Source of the DNA: Streptomyces sp. JJ38
Lineage (GTDB): Bacteria; Actinomycetota; Actinomycetes; Streptomycetales; Streptomycetaceae
Direction: 5' to 3'
DNA: 64,000 bases
Assembly: GCF_019303475.1 (NCBI RefSeq)
Contig: NZ_JABLSI010000003.1
Coordinates: 1-64,000, forward strand
The position numbers were made by a program, and so were the translations under genes. The notes under the pieces are model-generated. The model was not told the DNA's origin. It searched no databases and saw nothing but the letters and a program-made list of their open reading frames with translations. Positions 33,783 to 43,034 of this stretch are shown piece after piece (within the stretch, counting starts at the first letter, position 1; each line of letters begins with the position of its first letter).

Positions 33783-35146
33783 GTACGACCGCGGAGCAAC
33801 ACCCCACGCACAGCGCGACCCTGGACATACCCCTGCGCCAGACCATCCACGGGTACCCCTACTGGCACCGCGACGAACCCGTCGTCGCCGTGTCCCGGAT
33901 GGATCCCGAGTACGCGGAACTGCGCCGGAACTTCCCCGACAGCTGGCGGTACCTCGTCCGGGTGAAGAAGCTCTTCGACAGCGTCAGCGCCCTGGACGCG
34001 CCGTCCCTCTCGGGCGACGACCCGCAGTACGCCGAGCGGATCGACGCGCTGCTCACAACGGCCGCGGACACGCTGCTGCGCTTCGCCGAGGCGGAGCGGG
34101 GCCCGGCCACCCGCGCCGTCGTGGAGCACGCCCGCACCGCCGCCCAGCGGCTGGCCGACCACGTGGTCACGCGGGAGTGGAAGCCCGTCACCCTCTACGA
34201 GCCGCGGCCGGGCGAACCGTGGCTGTACTGCGGTCCCATCAGCACCTGGGCGACCCGGGACGTGGCCTCCCCGGTCGCCCTGCTGGTGGCCGTGCCCGAC
34301 GCCGGCCTCCAGGCGGAGGTGGACGAGGTCAGCTCGCGGGTCGACGCGGCCCGCGCGGAGGCGGCGCGTGTCCTGGGCGGGCCGGTGCGGTCCGTCCAGC
34401 AGCTCCACCCCACCATGCAGATCACCGACCTGCTGCTGGCCGGGGGCGAGTCGGTCTCCGGGCACAAGAACTTCGCCCACTTCTTCCCGCTGGAGGCGGC
34501 GGGGTCCACGGTGCTCGGGCCCGAGTTCACCGTCGTCTTCGCCAACGTCCACCGCGAACGGCTCCGGCGGTGCTCGCTGGAGCTGCTGCGGGGGGTGGCG
34601 GACGCGCCGGACGAGGCACGGCTGGACGAGGCGCTGCGTATGTCGCTGCGCTGGTTCCGCTGCCACGACCTCGGGCACTTCTGGCGCCGCACCTCGATAC
34701 CGGGCGACGGCCGGCCCGCGCAGGGGCTTGAGCACTTCGAGCGGATGGCGCTGGAGGAGGCCTACGCCGACACCCTCGGACTGCTCACGGCGGATGCCCT
34801 CGGCGGGGCGGGCGAGGCGCTCGACACGGCCTTCGCCGCCGAGCTGATCCGCTATCTGTCCCGACGACACCACCACTTCGCCGACAGCGCGGCGGCCATG
34901 CTCACCCTCGGCTGGATCCAACAGCACGCGGAGGCCGCCGACTTCCCGGTCAAGCGTCGCTTCTTGCAGAAGTCGCGCCCCACCCTGGAGGATCTGGTGC
35001 GCACCCTGCACGACGTCCTCTGGGACGCCGACGGGGCACAACTGGTCCGTCTCCGCTCGGCGTTGGCCAAAGGTGCCGCATACTACGACACCCTGGCCGA
35101 GCACCTCGGCTCCACCCCCACCGACCTCTCCTACACCTTCGGATAA
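33779..35146 (+). CDS. Putative metal-dependent protein with HDxGH...EExxAD motif
   Basis: A 455-residue protein that I cannot assign to a named family with confidence. Near residue 302 it has RWFRCHDLGHFWRRTS, and about 25 residues later MALEEAYADTLGLL. An HxxGH pair followed by EExxAD is the spatial pattern of zinc-binding helices in gluzincin-type hydrolases, but with Asp in place of the general-base Glu of HExxH. Upstream, HKNFAHFFPLE looks conserved. There is no signal peptide or membrane segment. GTG 33779 is chosen because GTGA overlaps the previous stop. Function may be hydrolytic, oxidative or structural. Confidence 0.65.
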   Translation: MSTTAEQHPTHSATLDIPLRQTIHGYPYWHRDEPVVAVSRMDPEYAELRRNFPDSWRYLVRVKKLFDSVSALDAPSLSGDDPQYAERIDALLTTAADTLLRFAEAERGPATRAVVEHARTAAQRLADHVVTREWKPVTLYEPRPGEPWLYCGPISTWATRDVASPVALLVAVPDAGLQAEVDEVSSRVDAARAEAARVLGGPVRSVQQLHPTMQITDLLLAGGESVSGHKNFAHFFPLEAAGSTVLGPEFTVVFANVHRERLRRCSLELLRGVADAPDEARLDEALRMSLRWFRCHDLGHFWRRTSIPGDGRPAQGLEHFERMALEEAYADTLGLLTADALGGAGEALDTAFAAELIRYLSRRHHHFADSAAAMLTLGWIQQHAEAADFPVKRRFLQKSRPTLEDLVRTLHDVLWDADGAQLVRLRSALAKGAAYYDTLAEHLGSTPTDLSYTFG

Positions 35147-35152
35147 GGACAT

Positions 35153-35896
35153 ATGACCGCTCGAACTGTCGTCATCTCCGGAGCCTCGTCCGGAATCGGC
35201 CTCGCGACCGCGCGCCGCTTCGCCGAAGCGGGTGACCACGTCGTCAACCTCGACCTCAGCGAACCCGCTCCCGGCGACGCGGTGGGGCAGTGGCTCCACA
35301 CGGACGTCACCGACTGGGCCGGTGTACGACAGACGGTGGACGGCGTCGTCGCGGAGCACGGCTCCGTCGACGTCGTCATCGCCAACGCGGGCATCAGCCT
35401 GCGCCGCCCCTTCGTGGAGATGACCGAGAAGGACATCAGGCAGCTGATGGACATCAACGTCATGGGCGTCATGGCACTGTGGCAGGCCGCTGCGCGTCAC
35501 ATGATCGAGGCGCGCAGCGGTGTGCTGCTGGCCACGGCGTCCACCAACGCCTCCGCGGGCTACCCCTACTACGCCGACTACAACGCCTCCAAGGCCGCCG
35601 TGCTGGCCCTGACCCGCAGCCTGGCCCTGGAGCTGGCCCCCCACGTGCGCACGGCCTGCGTGAGCCCCGGCTACGTGATGACGCCGATGCAGCGCGCCGA
35701 GTACACGGACGAGATGTTCGCCGAGGTCAACGCCAAGATCCCGGCCAACCGCCACGCCGACCCGGCCGAGATCGCCGAGACCTTCTTCTTCCTGGCCTCC
35801 GACGGAGCCAGGTTCGTCACCGGCCAGCAGCTCGTCGTCGACGGCGGCGAACTGGCCGGCGGTACGGCGTCGGCCCACGGAACCATGTTCGCCTGA
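35153..35896 (+). CDS. SDR-family oxidoreductase
   Basis: A classical short-chain dehydrogenase/reductase of 247 residues: cofactor motif SGASSGIG, NAG motif IANAGIS, active-site YNASK (Tyr-x-x-x-Lys) preceded by STNAS, and GGELAGG at the end. The Asp after the second strand (NLDLSEP) suggests NAD(H) preference. The start is six bases after the previous stop, with AAGGA upstream. It probably reduces or oxidises a carbonyl of the cluster intermediate; substrate unknown. Confidence 0.9.
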   Translation: MTARTVVISGASSGIGLATARRFAEAGDHVVNLDLSEPAPGDAVGQWLHTDVTDWAGVRQTVDGVVAEHGSVDVVIANAGISLRRPFVEMTEKDIRQLMDINVMGVMALWQAAARHMIEARSGVLLATASTNASAGYPYYADYNASKAAVLALTRSLALELAPHVRTACVSPGYVMTPMQRAEYTDEMFAEVNAKIPANRHADPAEIAETFFFLASDGARFVTGQQLVVDGGELAGGTASAHGTMFA

Positions 35897-35922
35897 CAGG
35901 TCAGAACCAAAAGGAAGCCATC

Positions 35923-36699
35923 ATGACCTCGACCGCGGCCGTCGCCCACGGCCTTCCCCTGATCACCGACGTGCTCGGGGAGGCCCTGGAGCGCTGCCGG
36001 ACGACCGCCCTCGACGGCGGACTGACCGCCTACGTCGTGGACAACCCCCGGCAGAACCTCAGCGTCTCGGCGCACCACCGTGTCTACGACGCCCTGGTCC
36101 CGGTGACCACCCAGTCCTTCGAGGCCGACATGACGCCCTACTGGGCGCAGCGGAGCAAGGAGGGCTACCTGGAGCGGCTGGCGGAGTTCGTGCTCGTCGC
36201 CGACGAGGAGGGCGCCATCGTCGGCTGGACCGGGCACCATCTGCTCCGGTTCGACGAACACGTCATCGCCTACCTCGACTCCACCGGGATGGTGCCCCGG
36301 CGCCAGTCCAGGGGCACCATGCGCAAGCTCATGGGGGAGCGGGTCGCCGAGGCGGTGCTGCCGAACTGCCCGGGCGACCTGCCCGTCTACCTGACGGCCC
36401 GCACCGAGAGCCCGATCTTCTACCGGCTCATGCGCGGCCTCGTCGACGGCGGCACCGTCTTCCCGCACCCGAGTACCCCGCTGCCGGCGGACGTCGCGGC
36501 CTGTGGCGTCAGTCTGGCCACCTGGCTGGGCCAGCGGCACATCCTGGAGCCCTCCACGCTCACCCTGCGCAACGCGTACGACGCGCTGGACGAGCTCTAC
36601 GGTGAGCTGCCGACGACCGGGGACCCGGAGCTGGACGCCATGTTCCGCGGCACCCTCGGGCCGCTCGACGCCTTCCTCATCATCAGCAGGATCCGCTGA
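35923..36699 (+). CDS. GNAT-like N-acyltransferase
   Basis: A 258-residue protein with a GNAT-like core: FVLVADEEGAIVGWTGHHLL forms the central strands and RRQSRGTMRKLM corresponds to the acetyl-CoA pyrophosphate loop (R/Q-x-x-G-x-A/M). The C-terminal 90 residues are family-specific. ATG 35923 follows AAAGGAAG. If active, it would acylate an amine of the product or of an intermediate, possibly for self-protection. The match is by pattern and moderate. Confidence 0.65.
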   Translation: MTSTAAVAHGLPLITDVLGEALERCRTTALDGGLTAYVVDNPRQNLSVSAHHRVYDALVPVTTQSFEADMTPYWAQRSKEGYLERLAEFVLVADEEGAIVGWTGHHLLRFDEHVIAYLDSTGMVPRRQSRGTMRKLMGERVAEAVLPNCPGDLPVYLTARTESPIFYRLMRGLVDGGTVFPHPSTPLPADVAACGVSLATWLGQRHILEPSTLTLRNAYDALDELYGELPTTGDPELDAMFRGTLGPLDAFLIISRIR

Positions 36700-36721
36700 G
36701 CGACCGCGACGGGAGACAGTG

Positions 36722-37636
36722 GTGCGCGCTGTTCTGCTCCAACTCGACGTGGACCGCCGGGAGTCCTTCCCCCGACGGGTCGCGGCGGTGTGCGACCGGG
36801 TGGTCGCCCACCGTGGCGCGGACCTCGTCGTCCTGCCCGAGCTGTGGGCCACCGGCTACTTCGCCTTCGACGCCTACGAGGAGACGGCCGAGCCCCTGGC
36901 CGGCCCGACCGTTCGGGCGCTGGGCGAGGCCGCCCGGGCGGCCTCGGTCCATCTGCACGCGGGCAGCGTGGTGGAGCGGGGCCCGGACGGCCGGCTCCAC
37001 AACACGAGCCTGTTGTTCGGGCCGGACGGCGAACTCCTCCACACCTACCGCAAGTTCCACCTGCTGGGATACCGGTCGCGGGAGGCGGAGCTGCTCGCCC
37101 CGGGGGACGGCGTGCGGGCGCGGGACACCGCGCTCGGCCGGGCGGGCCTGGCGACCTGCTACGACCTGCGCTTCCCCGAGCTGTTCCGGGCCCTCGCCGG
37201 CGACGGCGCCGAGCTGCTGATCGTGCCCGCCGCCTGGCCGGCGTCCCGGATCGAGCACTGGCGCCTGCTGGTACGGGCCCGGGCCCTGGAGAACCAGGCG
37301 TTCCTGCTCGCCTGCAACGCCGCCGGGCGGCAGGAAGGCGTCGAGGTGGGCGGCACCAGCATGGTTGTCGACCCCTGGGGGACCGTGCTCGCGGAGGCCG
37401 GAGGCGAGGCCGGCACGCTCACCCTGGACCTCGACCCGGCCGAGGTGGGCCGGACCCGGGCCGCGTTCCCCGCCTTCCACGACCGGCGCCCCGTCCCCGC
37501 CGCGGGCCCCGGGCCCGCCTCCGCCCCGGGGGACGGCCCGGCCCCGCCCCCGCGGCAGCTGGCGGCCGCCGATGGCCCGCCTCCGTCCCGTCCCGACCCG
37601 ACCACCCCGTCGCAGCCGCTGAGGAACCGCCCGTGA
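36722..37636 (+). CDS. Carbon-nitrogen hydrolase (nitrilase superfamily amidase)
   Basis: A 304-residue member of the nitrilase fold with the full Glu-Lys-Cys triad: Glu40 in VVLPELWATGY, Lys111 in TYRKFHL and Cys146 in LATCYDLRFPEL. The family cleaves amides, nitriles, carbamoyl groups or transfers acyl groups. A Pro/Ala-rich tail of about 45 residues follows the domain. Start is GTG 36722 with GGGAGA five bases upstream (GTG 36719 is also possible). The end overlaps the next start by four bases (GTGA), coupling it to the esterase. Beside two ATP-grasp ligases, trimming or transfer of an amide is plausible. Confidence 0.9.
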   Translation: MRAVLLQLDVDRRESFPRRVAAVCDRVVAHRGADLVVLPELWATGYFAFDAYEETAEPLAGPTVRALGEAARAASVHLHAGSVVERGPDGRLHNTSLLFGPDGELLHTYRKFHLLGYRSREAELLAPGDGVRARDTALGRAGLATCYDLRFPELFRALAGDGAELLIVPAAWPASRIEHWRLLVRARALENQAFLLACNAAGRQEGVEVGGTSMVVDPWGTVLAEAGGEAGTLTLDLDPAEVGRTRAAFPAFHDRRPVPAAGPGPASAPGDGPAPPPRQLAAADGPPPSRPDPTTPSQPLRNRP

Positions 37637-38622
37637 CCCTGACCGTGCCCGAGGGCATCGACCCGGAACTCGCCCGCGCCGCCGGGCTCCAGCCCGACCT
37701 CGACTACGCCCGCCCCCAGGAGGCCCGCGCGGCCCTCGCCCGCGCCTACCGGATCTCCAACGCGATGCGCGGCAGGGCGGCACCACGGGACGAGGTGGCG
37801 GTCACCGACCGCACCGCGCCGGCGCGGGAGGGAGAGGCCGGCATACCGGTCCGCCTCTACGCCGCGCACGGGTCCGTGGAACCGGCACCGGCCCTCCTCT
37901 TCTTCCACGGGGGCGGCTTCGTCACGGGGAACCTGGAGACGGAGGACGCCCGCTGCCGGGAGATCGCCCGGCGCACCGGCATCGTGGTGATCTCGGTCGA
38001 CTACCGGCTCGCGCCCGAGCACCCGTTCCCGGCCGCCTTCGAGGACTGCTACGACGTCCTGGTGTGGGCCGCGGGCAACGCCGCCGAACTCGGCATCGAC
38101 CGCGAGCGCGTCGCCGTGGGCGGCACCAGCGCGGGCGGTGCCCTCGCGGCGGCCGTCTCGCTGGCGGCCCGCGACCTCGACGGGCCGCGGGTCGTCCACC
38201 AGCTCATGTTGTATCCGGTCACGGATCACCGCATGACCACGGATTCGATGAAGGAATTCGACTCCACACCGGGCTGGCATCAGCGCAACAACGTCCACAT
38301 GTGGCGCCATTACCTGGGTTCCGGCACGCCCGAATCCGTGTCCCCCTATGCCGCTCCGGCCATGGCGGAAGACCTGAGCGGACTTCCGCCCGCCTATGTC
38401 ATGACGGCGGAGTTCGATCCGCTGCGGGACGAGGGGCTGGCCTACGCGCGGCGATTGCTGGCCGCGCGCGTTTCCGTCGAGATCCGTCACTTTCCCGGCA
38501 CCTTCCACGGGTTCGACGCGGCGGCGGCCGAGGCGACGGTCACCCGCCGGGCGCTCGACGAGCAGTGCGCCGTGCTCGTGCGGGCCACGGGCGCACGGCC
38601 GCTCGACCCGGCCCTGGAGTGA
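37633..38622 (+). CDS. Alpha/beta-hydrolase, HSL-type esterase 2
   Basis: A 329-residue hormone-sensitive-lipase family esterase with complete motifs: FFHGGGFVTG oxyanion loop, nucleophile GTSAG, acid in EFDPLRDEG and His in TFHGFD. It has the same length and the same HMWRHYLG segment as esterase 1 at 31279-32268, so the two are paralogues. GTG 37633 overlaps the nitrilase stop. The last third is less GC-rich than the surroundings. Confidence 0.9.
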   Translation: MTLTVPEGIDPELARAAGLQPDLDYARPQEARAALARAYRISNAMRGRAAPRDEVAVTDRTAPAREGEAGIPVRLYAAHGSVEPAPALLFFHGGGFVTGNLETEDARCREIARRTGIVVISVDYRLAPEHPFPAAFEDCYDVLVWAAGNAAELGIDRERVAVGGTSAGGALAAAVSLAARDLDGPRVVHQLMLYPVTDHRMTTDSMKEFDSTPGWHQRNNVHMWRHYLGSGTPESVSPYAAPAMAEDLSGLPPAYVMTAEFDPLRDEGLAYARRLLAARVSVEIRHFPGTFHGFDAAAAEATVTRRALDEQCAVLVRATGARPLDPALE

Positions 38623-38858
38623 GGCCGTCCCGGCCACCGTCCCCGCGGGCCGCGCCCTTCCCGTTCGGGAGTGCCGGACGGTGTCGGCCGGGTATTCCGC
38701 GGTGCGCGGATTTCACGCCGGGGCGGCCGATCGAACGGCCGGAATTCTTCGGTTCCGAGGTGGTCCGGAAACGCCCGTTTCCGGGGTGCTGATGTGCCAA
38801 CTCCTTGGCGTATAAGAATGATTGACAGACAATCGAAGCCTGTGGTGGGGTACGCTGT
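38623..38858 (+). promoter_or_regulatory. Intergenic region before the ATP-grasp/MFS pair
   Basis: No gene is seen here. It contains CGGCCG-ATCGAA-CGGCCG (38724-38741) and a 9-bp perfect hairpin CCGGAAACG/CGTTTCCGG at 38765-38784. The hairpin could end the first transcript. An AT-richer stretch with TATAAG (38811) and TTGACA (38822) follows and may carry the promoter of the ATP-grasp gene. Confidence 0.45.
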
Positions 38859-40082
38859 ATGAGCAGGAAGAAGCTGCTACTGATCGGCAGTGGCGGTCAG
38901 CCGTTTCGCGACTACGCGCTCAAAGCGATCAGTGAGCGCGTCGACGTCGTTCTGGTCGAGGGCAGGGACCTGTCCTGGCAGGAGCCTTACGTCAGGGGAT
39001 TCCACCGAATAGACGCCGAGGATTCCGAGCGGCTGCTCGCCGTCGCGCGGGAGGTGTCCCCGGACGGGGTGCTGACCTACGACGAGGCCCTCGTCGAGCC
39101 CGCGGCCCGGCTCGCCCGGGAGCTGGGCGTGCCCCACACGGACCCGGAGGCGGTCCGCCGGTGCAAGGACAAGGGCGCCCTGCGCGCCTGCCTCGCCGAG
39201 GCCGGCCTCGGCCCGGTCCGTTTCGCCGTCGCCCACGACGTGGAGACGGCCCGCCGGGCGGCGGCAGACATCGGCTACCCCGTGGTCCTCAAGCCCCGTG
39301 CCCTCGGGGGCAGCATCGGCGTCGTCCGCGCCGACACCGAGGCGGACCTGCTGGCCGCCTTCGGCACGGCGGACACCGCCCGGGCCGGAGACGGCACCGT
39401 CTCCCGGCTCGACGGGGTGCTGATCGAGGAGTACCTCGACGGCCCCGAGTACAGCGCCGACTGCGCCGTGTGGCAGGGGACGGCAACTCCGCTGGTCGTC
39501 GCGGAGAAGGAGATCGGCTTCGCGCCGTACTTCGAGGAGCTCGGGCACGTGGTGCCGGCCCGGCCGCACCCCGACCTGGACGCGGCCCTGGAGATGGTCG
39601 CGGCGGCGCACAAGGCGGCCGGCCTGGACAACCTCGTCACCCACGCGGAGTTCCGGCTCACCAGCCGCGGCCCCCGGATCGTGGAGATCAACGTCCGGCT
39701 CGGCGGCGACCTCATCCCGCACCTCGGCGCGCTCGCCCACGGCGTGGACCTCGCCGGGGCCGCGGCCGACATCGCGGTGGGCCGGGAGCCCGACCTGTCC
39801 GCGCCCGGCGACGGCACCGCCGCCATCACCATGATCTATCCCCCGCAGGCCATGCGACTCGACACGGTGCGGCTGGCCGAGGCACCCGACGCCTACCCCG
39901 GCCTCGACCGCTTCGTCGCCTTCCTGCCGCCCGGCACCGAGGTTCGGCTGCCGCCCGAGGGCTTCCTCTCCCGGATGGGGTTCGCCGTCGTCAGCGGAGC
40001 CGACCGGGACGAGTGCCTGCGACGCCGGCGGGCGGTGGAGGCGGGCGTCGTGATCGAAGGCGAGCCGCTGAGCGCTCGATGA
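38859..40082 (+). CDS. ATP-grasp ligase 1
   Basis: A 407-residue ATP-grasp protein of the carboxylate-amine ligase type. A Rossmann-like N-terminal domain (KLLLIGSGGQPF) is followed by ATP-binding VVLKPRALGGSIGV, the metal/substrate region VEINVRLGGDLIPHL, and a C-terminal domain. It would activate a carboxylate as acyl phosphate and join it to an amine, as in amino-acid or dipeptide ligases. ATG 38859 is used. Its stop overlaps the MFS start (ATGA), so ligase and exporter are co-translated, as often seen when a ligase product is exported. Confidence 0.9.
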   Translation: MSRKKLLLIGSGGQPFRDYALKAISERVDVVLVEGRDLSWQEPYVRGFHRIDAEDSERLLAVAREVSPDGVLTYDEALVEPAARLARELGVPHTDPEAVRRCKDKGALRACLAEAGLGPVRFAVAHDVETARRAAADIGYPVVLKPRALGGSIGVVRADTEADLLAAFGTADTARAGDGTVSRLDGVLIEEYLDGPEYSADCAVWQGTATPLVVAEKEIGFAPYFEELGHVVPARPHPDLDAALEMVAAAHKAAGLDNLVTHAEFRLTSRGPRIVEINVRLGGDLIPHLGALAHGVDLAGAAADIAVGREPDLSAPGDGTAAITMIYPPQAMRLDTVRLAEAPDAYPGLDRFVAFLPPGTEVRLPPEGFLSRMGFAVVSGADRDECLRRRRAVEAGVVIEGEPLSAR

Positions 40083-41290
40083 GTACCGACGAGGCGGTCG
40101 GCACCGACCGGCCACAGCAACGGCGCTCGGTGCTCCGGGTCGTCCGCGACGCCCCGCGGCCCGTCTGGGTCCTGGTGGCCGGTGTCTTCCTCAACCGGGC
40201 GGGCTCGTTCTTCGCCACCTTCCTGGTGCTCTTCCTCAAGCAACTCGGCTTCACCACGCAGGAGATGCCGCTGATCCTGCTCGCGGTCGGCATCGCCACC
40301 CCGATGGGCTCGCTGCTGGGCGGCTGGGCCTCGGACCGGCTGTCCCGGAAGGCGTCCCTGGTCGGCTCGACCGTGCTCGCCTCCGGCGGGCTCGCGGTCA
40401 TCGGCATGTCCCCGAACCGGCCGGTGGCCCTGTGCGGCGTGTTCGCGACCGCGCTGTTCGCGCAGGCCTACCTGCCGGCCGCCTCGGCGCTGCTGGTCGA
40501 CCACACGAAGGAGGAAGACCGGGTCCCGATCTTCGCCTTCTTCCGGCTCGCGTTGAACCTCGGCTCGACCCTCGGGCCGCTCATCGCCGCCACCGTGGCG
40601 AACGACAACCTCAAGACCCTCTTCGTCATCAGCAGTTGCACCTACGCCGCGTTCAGCCTGCTGCTGTGGCTGGGCCTGCCGGCCGTCCCGTCCCGGGCCC
40701 GCACGGCCGACGCGCGGCGGGCCGCGGGCGGCGGGCTCCCGCCGCTGCGCCTGATCCTCTTCTACGGTTCGATCATCGCCATCACGGCCGTGTACGTGCA
40801 GTACACCTCCACGGTCGCGCTGGCCGTCGAGGAGGGGCACAGCGCCAGCGCGTACGCCCTCCTGCTGACGCTCAACAGCGGGCTGGTGATCCTCTTCGAG
40901 ATGCCGCTCAGCGGGCTCACCCGCCGGGTGCCCTGGTGGATCCCCGCGGCGATCGGCACCCTGCTGATGACCTTCGGCATCGTGCTCACGGGCGTGGCCG
41001 GCCCGTACTGGCTGATCGCCGTGGCGGTGGGCGTCTGGACCGTCGGCGAGATGCTGTTCTCGCCCGTCGTCAGCAGTGCCACGGCCGCGCTCTCCCCGCC
41101 CGACCGGGTCGGGCTCTACCAGGGCTACCTGGCCACGGTGCAAGCCGTGGCCTTCGGCCTCGGACCGGCCGTCGGCACGTACCTCTACGGCATTGGCACC
41201 GGGCTGCTGTGGCTGAGCTGCTCCGTCGTGGGCCTGCTGGCCTGCCTCGGCTTCCTCGGCGTCAGCCGCTGGGCCCGCAGCCCGGGCTGA
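40079..41290 (+). CDS. MFS transporter 1
   Basis: A 403-residue major facilitator with about 12 membrane segments. The motif-A loop GGWASDRLSRKASL lies between helices 2 and 3. ATG 40079 overlaps the preceding stop. Coupling to the ATP-grasp gene suggests export of the cluster product or of an intermediate. It is distantly similar to the second MFS at 44861-46243 (both start with a FLNRAGSFF/FINRIGSM-type helix). Confidence 0.92.
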   Translation: MSTDEAVGTDRPQQRRSVLRVVRDAPRPVWVLVAGVFLNRAGSFFATFLVLFLKQLGFTTQEMPLILLAVGIATPMGSLLGGWASDRLSRKASLVGSTVLASGGLAVIGMSPNRPVALCGVFATALFAQAYLPAASALLVDHTKEEDRVPIFAFFRLALNLGSTLGPLIAATVANDNLKTLFVISSCTYAAFSLLLWLGLPAVPSRARTADARRAAGGGLPPLRLILFYGSIIAITAVYVQYTSTVALAVEEGHSASAYALLLTLNSGLVILFEMPLSGLTRRVPWWIPAAIGTLLMTFGIVLTGVAGPYWLIAVAVGVWTVGEMLFSPVVSSATAALSPPDRVGLYQGYLATVQAVAFGLGPAVGTYLYGIGTGLLWLSCSVVGLLACLGFLGVSRWARSPG

Positions 41291-41345
41291 CGGACGGCGC
41301 ACCTCCGGCCCCGTGTACGTCGGCACCCCCAGCTTGGAGAAGGCA

Positions 41346-43034
41346 ATGCGTGAACAGCAGGTCCCGGCAGGCACCGGCCTCCCGCGCCACGACCACTCCG
41401 ACGGCCCCCGGGTCGTCCTCGAATGGCTGCGCCGCAGCACCTCGGGCGGCGTCCGCGTCTTCGACCGCGACGGGGCGCGGTTCATCTCCTGGCGCGCGGT
41501 GCTGGACGACGTGACGGCGCTCGCGAAGAGCCTGGAGTCCCACGGCTTCCGTGCGGGCATGCGCGTCGGCATCCGCGGCCACAACTCCTACCCCTGGCTC
41601 GTGCTCGACCTGGCCCTGCTGGAGCTCGGGGCGACGCCCGTCGCCATCCCCGTCCCGGACTTCAAGGGTCGCGGCAACGCGGAGATCTCCGAGACCTACG
41701 GGCTCGCGGCCGTGTTCGCGGGGAGGGAGGCCCGTGGCCGCTCCGAGGACGCCGCCGTGGCCCCGCTCGACACCGTGCTCGACCAGCCCCTCGCCGTCAC
41801 CCCGCGCGACCCCGCCCCGAGCCCGGCGGGGGAGCGCGTCCCCGCCGACGGTCCGGAGCCTTTCACTCTCGCCTTCTCCTCCGGCACCGCTGGCCGGGTC
41901 AAGTGCCTGCTCATCGCCTGGCCGGGGGTGCGCGAACTGATCGAGGCCCACACGGCGGCCTACCCGTTCCGGCGCGACGACCGTCTCATGATCGCGCTGC
42001 CGCTCTCCACCTTCCAGCAGCGCTATCTGTGCTACCTGGCGATGCGCAACGACTGCGACATCGTGCTCACGACGGTCGGCCGGTTCCTGCCCGCGCTGCC
42101 GGAGACGCGGCCCACGATCCTCCTCGGCCCCCCGAACTTCTACGAGTTCGTCGAGAACCGCTACCGGAACATGCCCGCCCGCCGGCGGGCCGCGCTCGAC
42201 GCGCTGGCCTCCCTGGCGCATCTGCTGCCCTCGCCCGGGCTGCGCCGACGCTGGCGGCGGCTCGTCTTCCGCGAGCTGCACCAGATGTACGGCGGGGCGA
42301 TGCGGCTCATGCTGGTCGGCTCGGCCCCGGTCCGCGACGGCATGCTGGAGTTCTTCGCCAAGGCCGGCTTCGAGCTCTACCAGATCTACGGGATGACGGA
42401 GATCGGCTACCTGACCTGGAACCGGCGCGGCGCCAACCGGATCGGCTCGGTGGGGCGCCCCGTCTTCCCGGGCACGGTCGCGATCACCGACGACGGCGAG
42501 GTCGTCGTCCGGCACGACCGGCACCTGTGCGTCGGCTACGAGGGAGAGCCCGCCGACAGCGTGCGCGCTGTGCTCCGCGGCGACGACACCATCGCCACCG
42601 GCGACCTCGGCGCCTTCGACGAGGACGGCTATCTCTTCCTGCGAGGCCGCAGGAAGAACCTCATCATCACCACGGGCGGACAGAAGCTCCAGACCGAGGA
42701 CCTGGAGGACGAACTCGCCCGCGCCCGCGGCGTGACGCAGGCCTGCCTGTACCCCCTGGAGGACGGGGGCGGCATGGCGGCCGTGCTCTGGTACGAGGGT
42801 GACGAGGACGCCGTCCGGGGCTCGCTGCGGCCGCGTGTCGAGCAGCTCAACGCGAAGCTCGGCGCGGCCCAGGCCGTGCGCGGGATCGGCCTGATGCCCG
42901 GACCGCTCACCCCCGACAGCCCTCTGCTCAACCGCAACCTCAAAGTCAACCGCGAGGCGGTGCGCCAGGCCACCGCCGACCGGCTGGAAACCCTCCCCTG
43001 GCCCGATCCCCGCACGAAAGGCAGTCAGGCATGA
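41346..43034 (+). CDS. AMP-forming acyl/aminoacyl ligase
   Basis: A 562-residue ANL-superfamily ligase. The core motifs are the phosphate loop FSSGTAGRVK (in place of TSGTTGxPK), YGMTEIG, GDLGAFDEDGYLFLRGR and a C-terminal catalytic Lys in LNRNLKVNRE. It activates a carboxylic acid as the adenylate. The carrier protein gene overlaps its stop, so the acyl group is most likely passed to that carrier rather than to CoA. ATG 41346 follows GAGAAGG. The substrate cannot be read from the sequence by eye. Confidence 0.9.
   Translation: MREQQVPAGTGLPRHDHSDGPRVVLEWLRRSTSGGVRVFDRDGARFISWRAVLDDVTALAKSLESHGFRAGMRVGIRGHNSYPWLVLDLALLELGATPVAIPVPDFKGRGNAEISETYGLAAVFAGREARGRSEDAAVAPLDTVLDQPLAVTPRDPAPSPAGERVPADGPEPFTLAFSSGTAGRVKCLLIAWPGVRELIEAHTAAYPFRRDDRLMIALPLSTFQQRYLCYLAMRNDCDIVLTTVGRFLPALPETRPTILLGPPNFYEFVENRYRNMPARRRAALDALASLAHLLPSPGLRRRWRRLVFRELHQMYGGAMRLMLVGSAPVRDGMLEFFAKAGFELYQIYGMTEIGYLTWNRRGANRIGSVGRPVFPGTVAITDDGEVVVRHDRHLCVGYEGEPADSVRAVLRGDDTIATGDLGAFDEDGYLFLRGRRKNLIITTGGQKLQTEDLEDELARARGVTQACLYPLEDGGGMAAVLWYEGDEDAVRGSLRPRVEQLNAKLGAAQAVRGIGLMPGPLTPDSPLLNRNLKVNREAVRQATADRLETLPWPDPRTKGSQA

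Noticed and set aside
38822..38856. TTGACA and TACGCT as a complete promoter for ATP-grasp 1
   Set aside because: The spacing is 23 bases, too long for a standard promoter, and TACGCT touches the start codon. Only a general promoter region is annotated.
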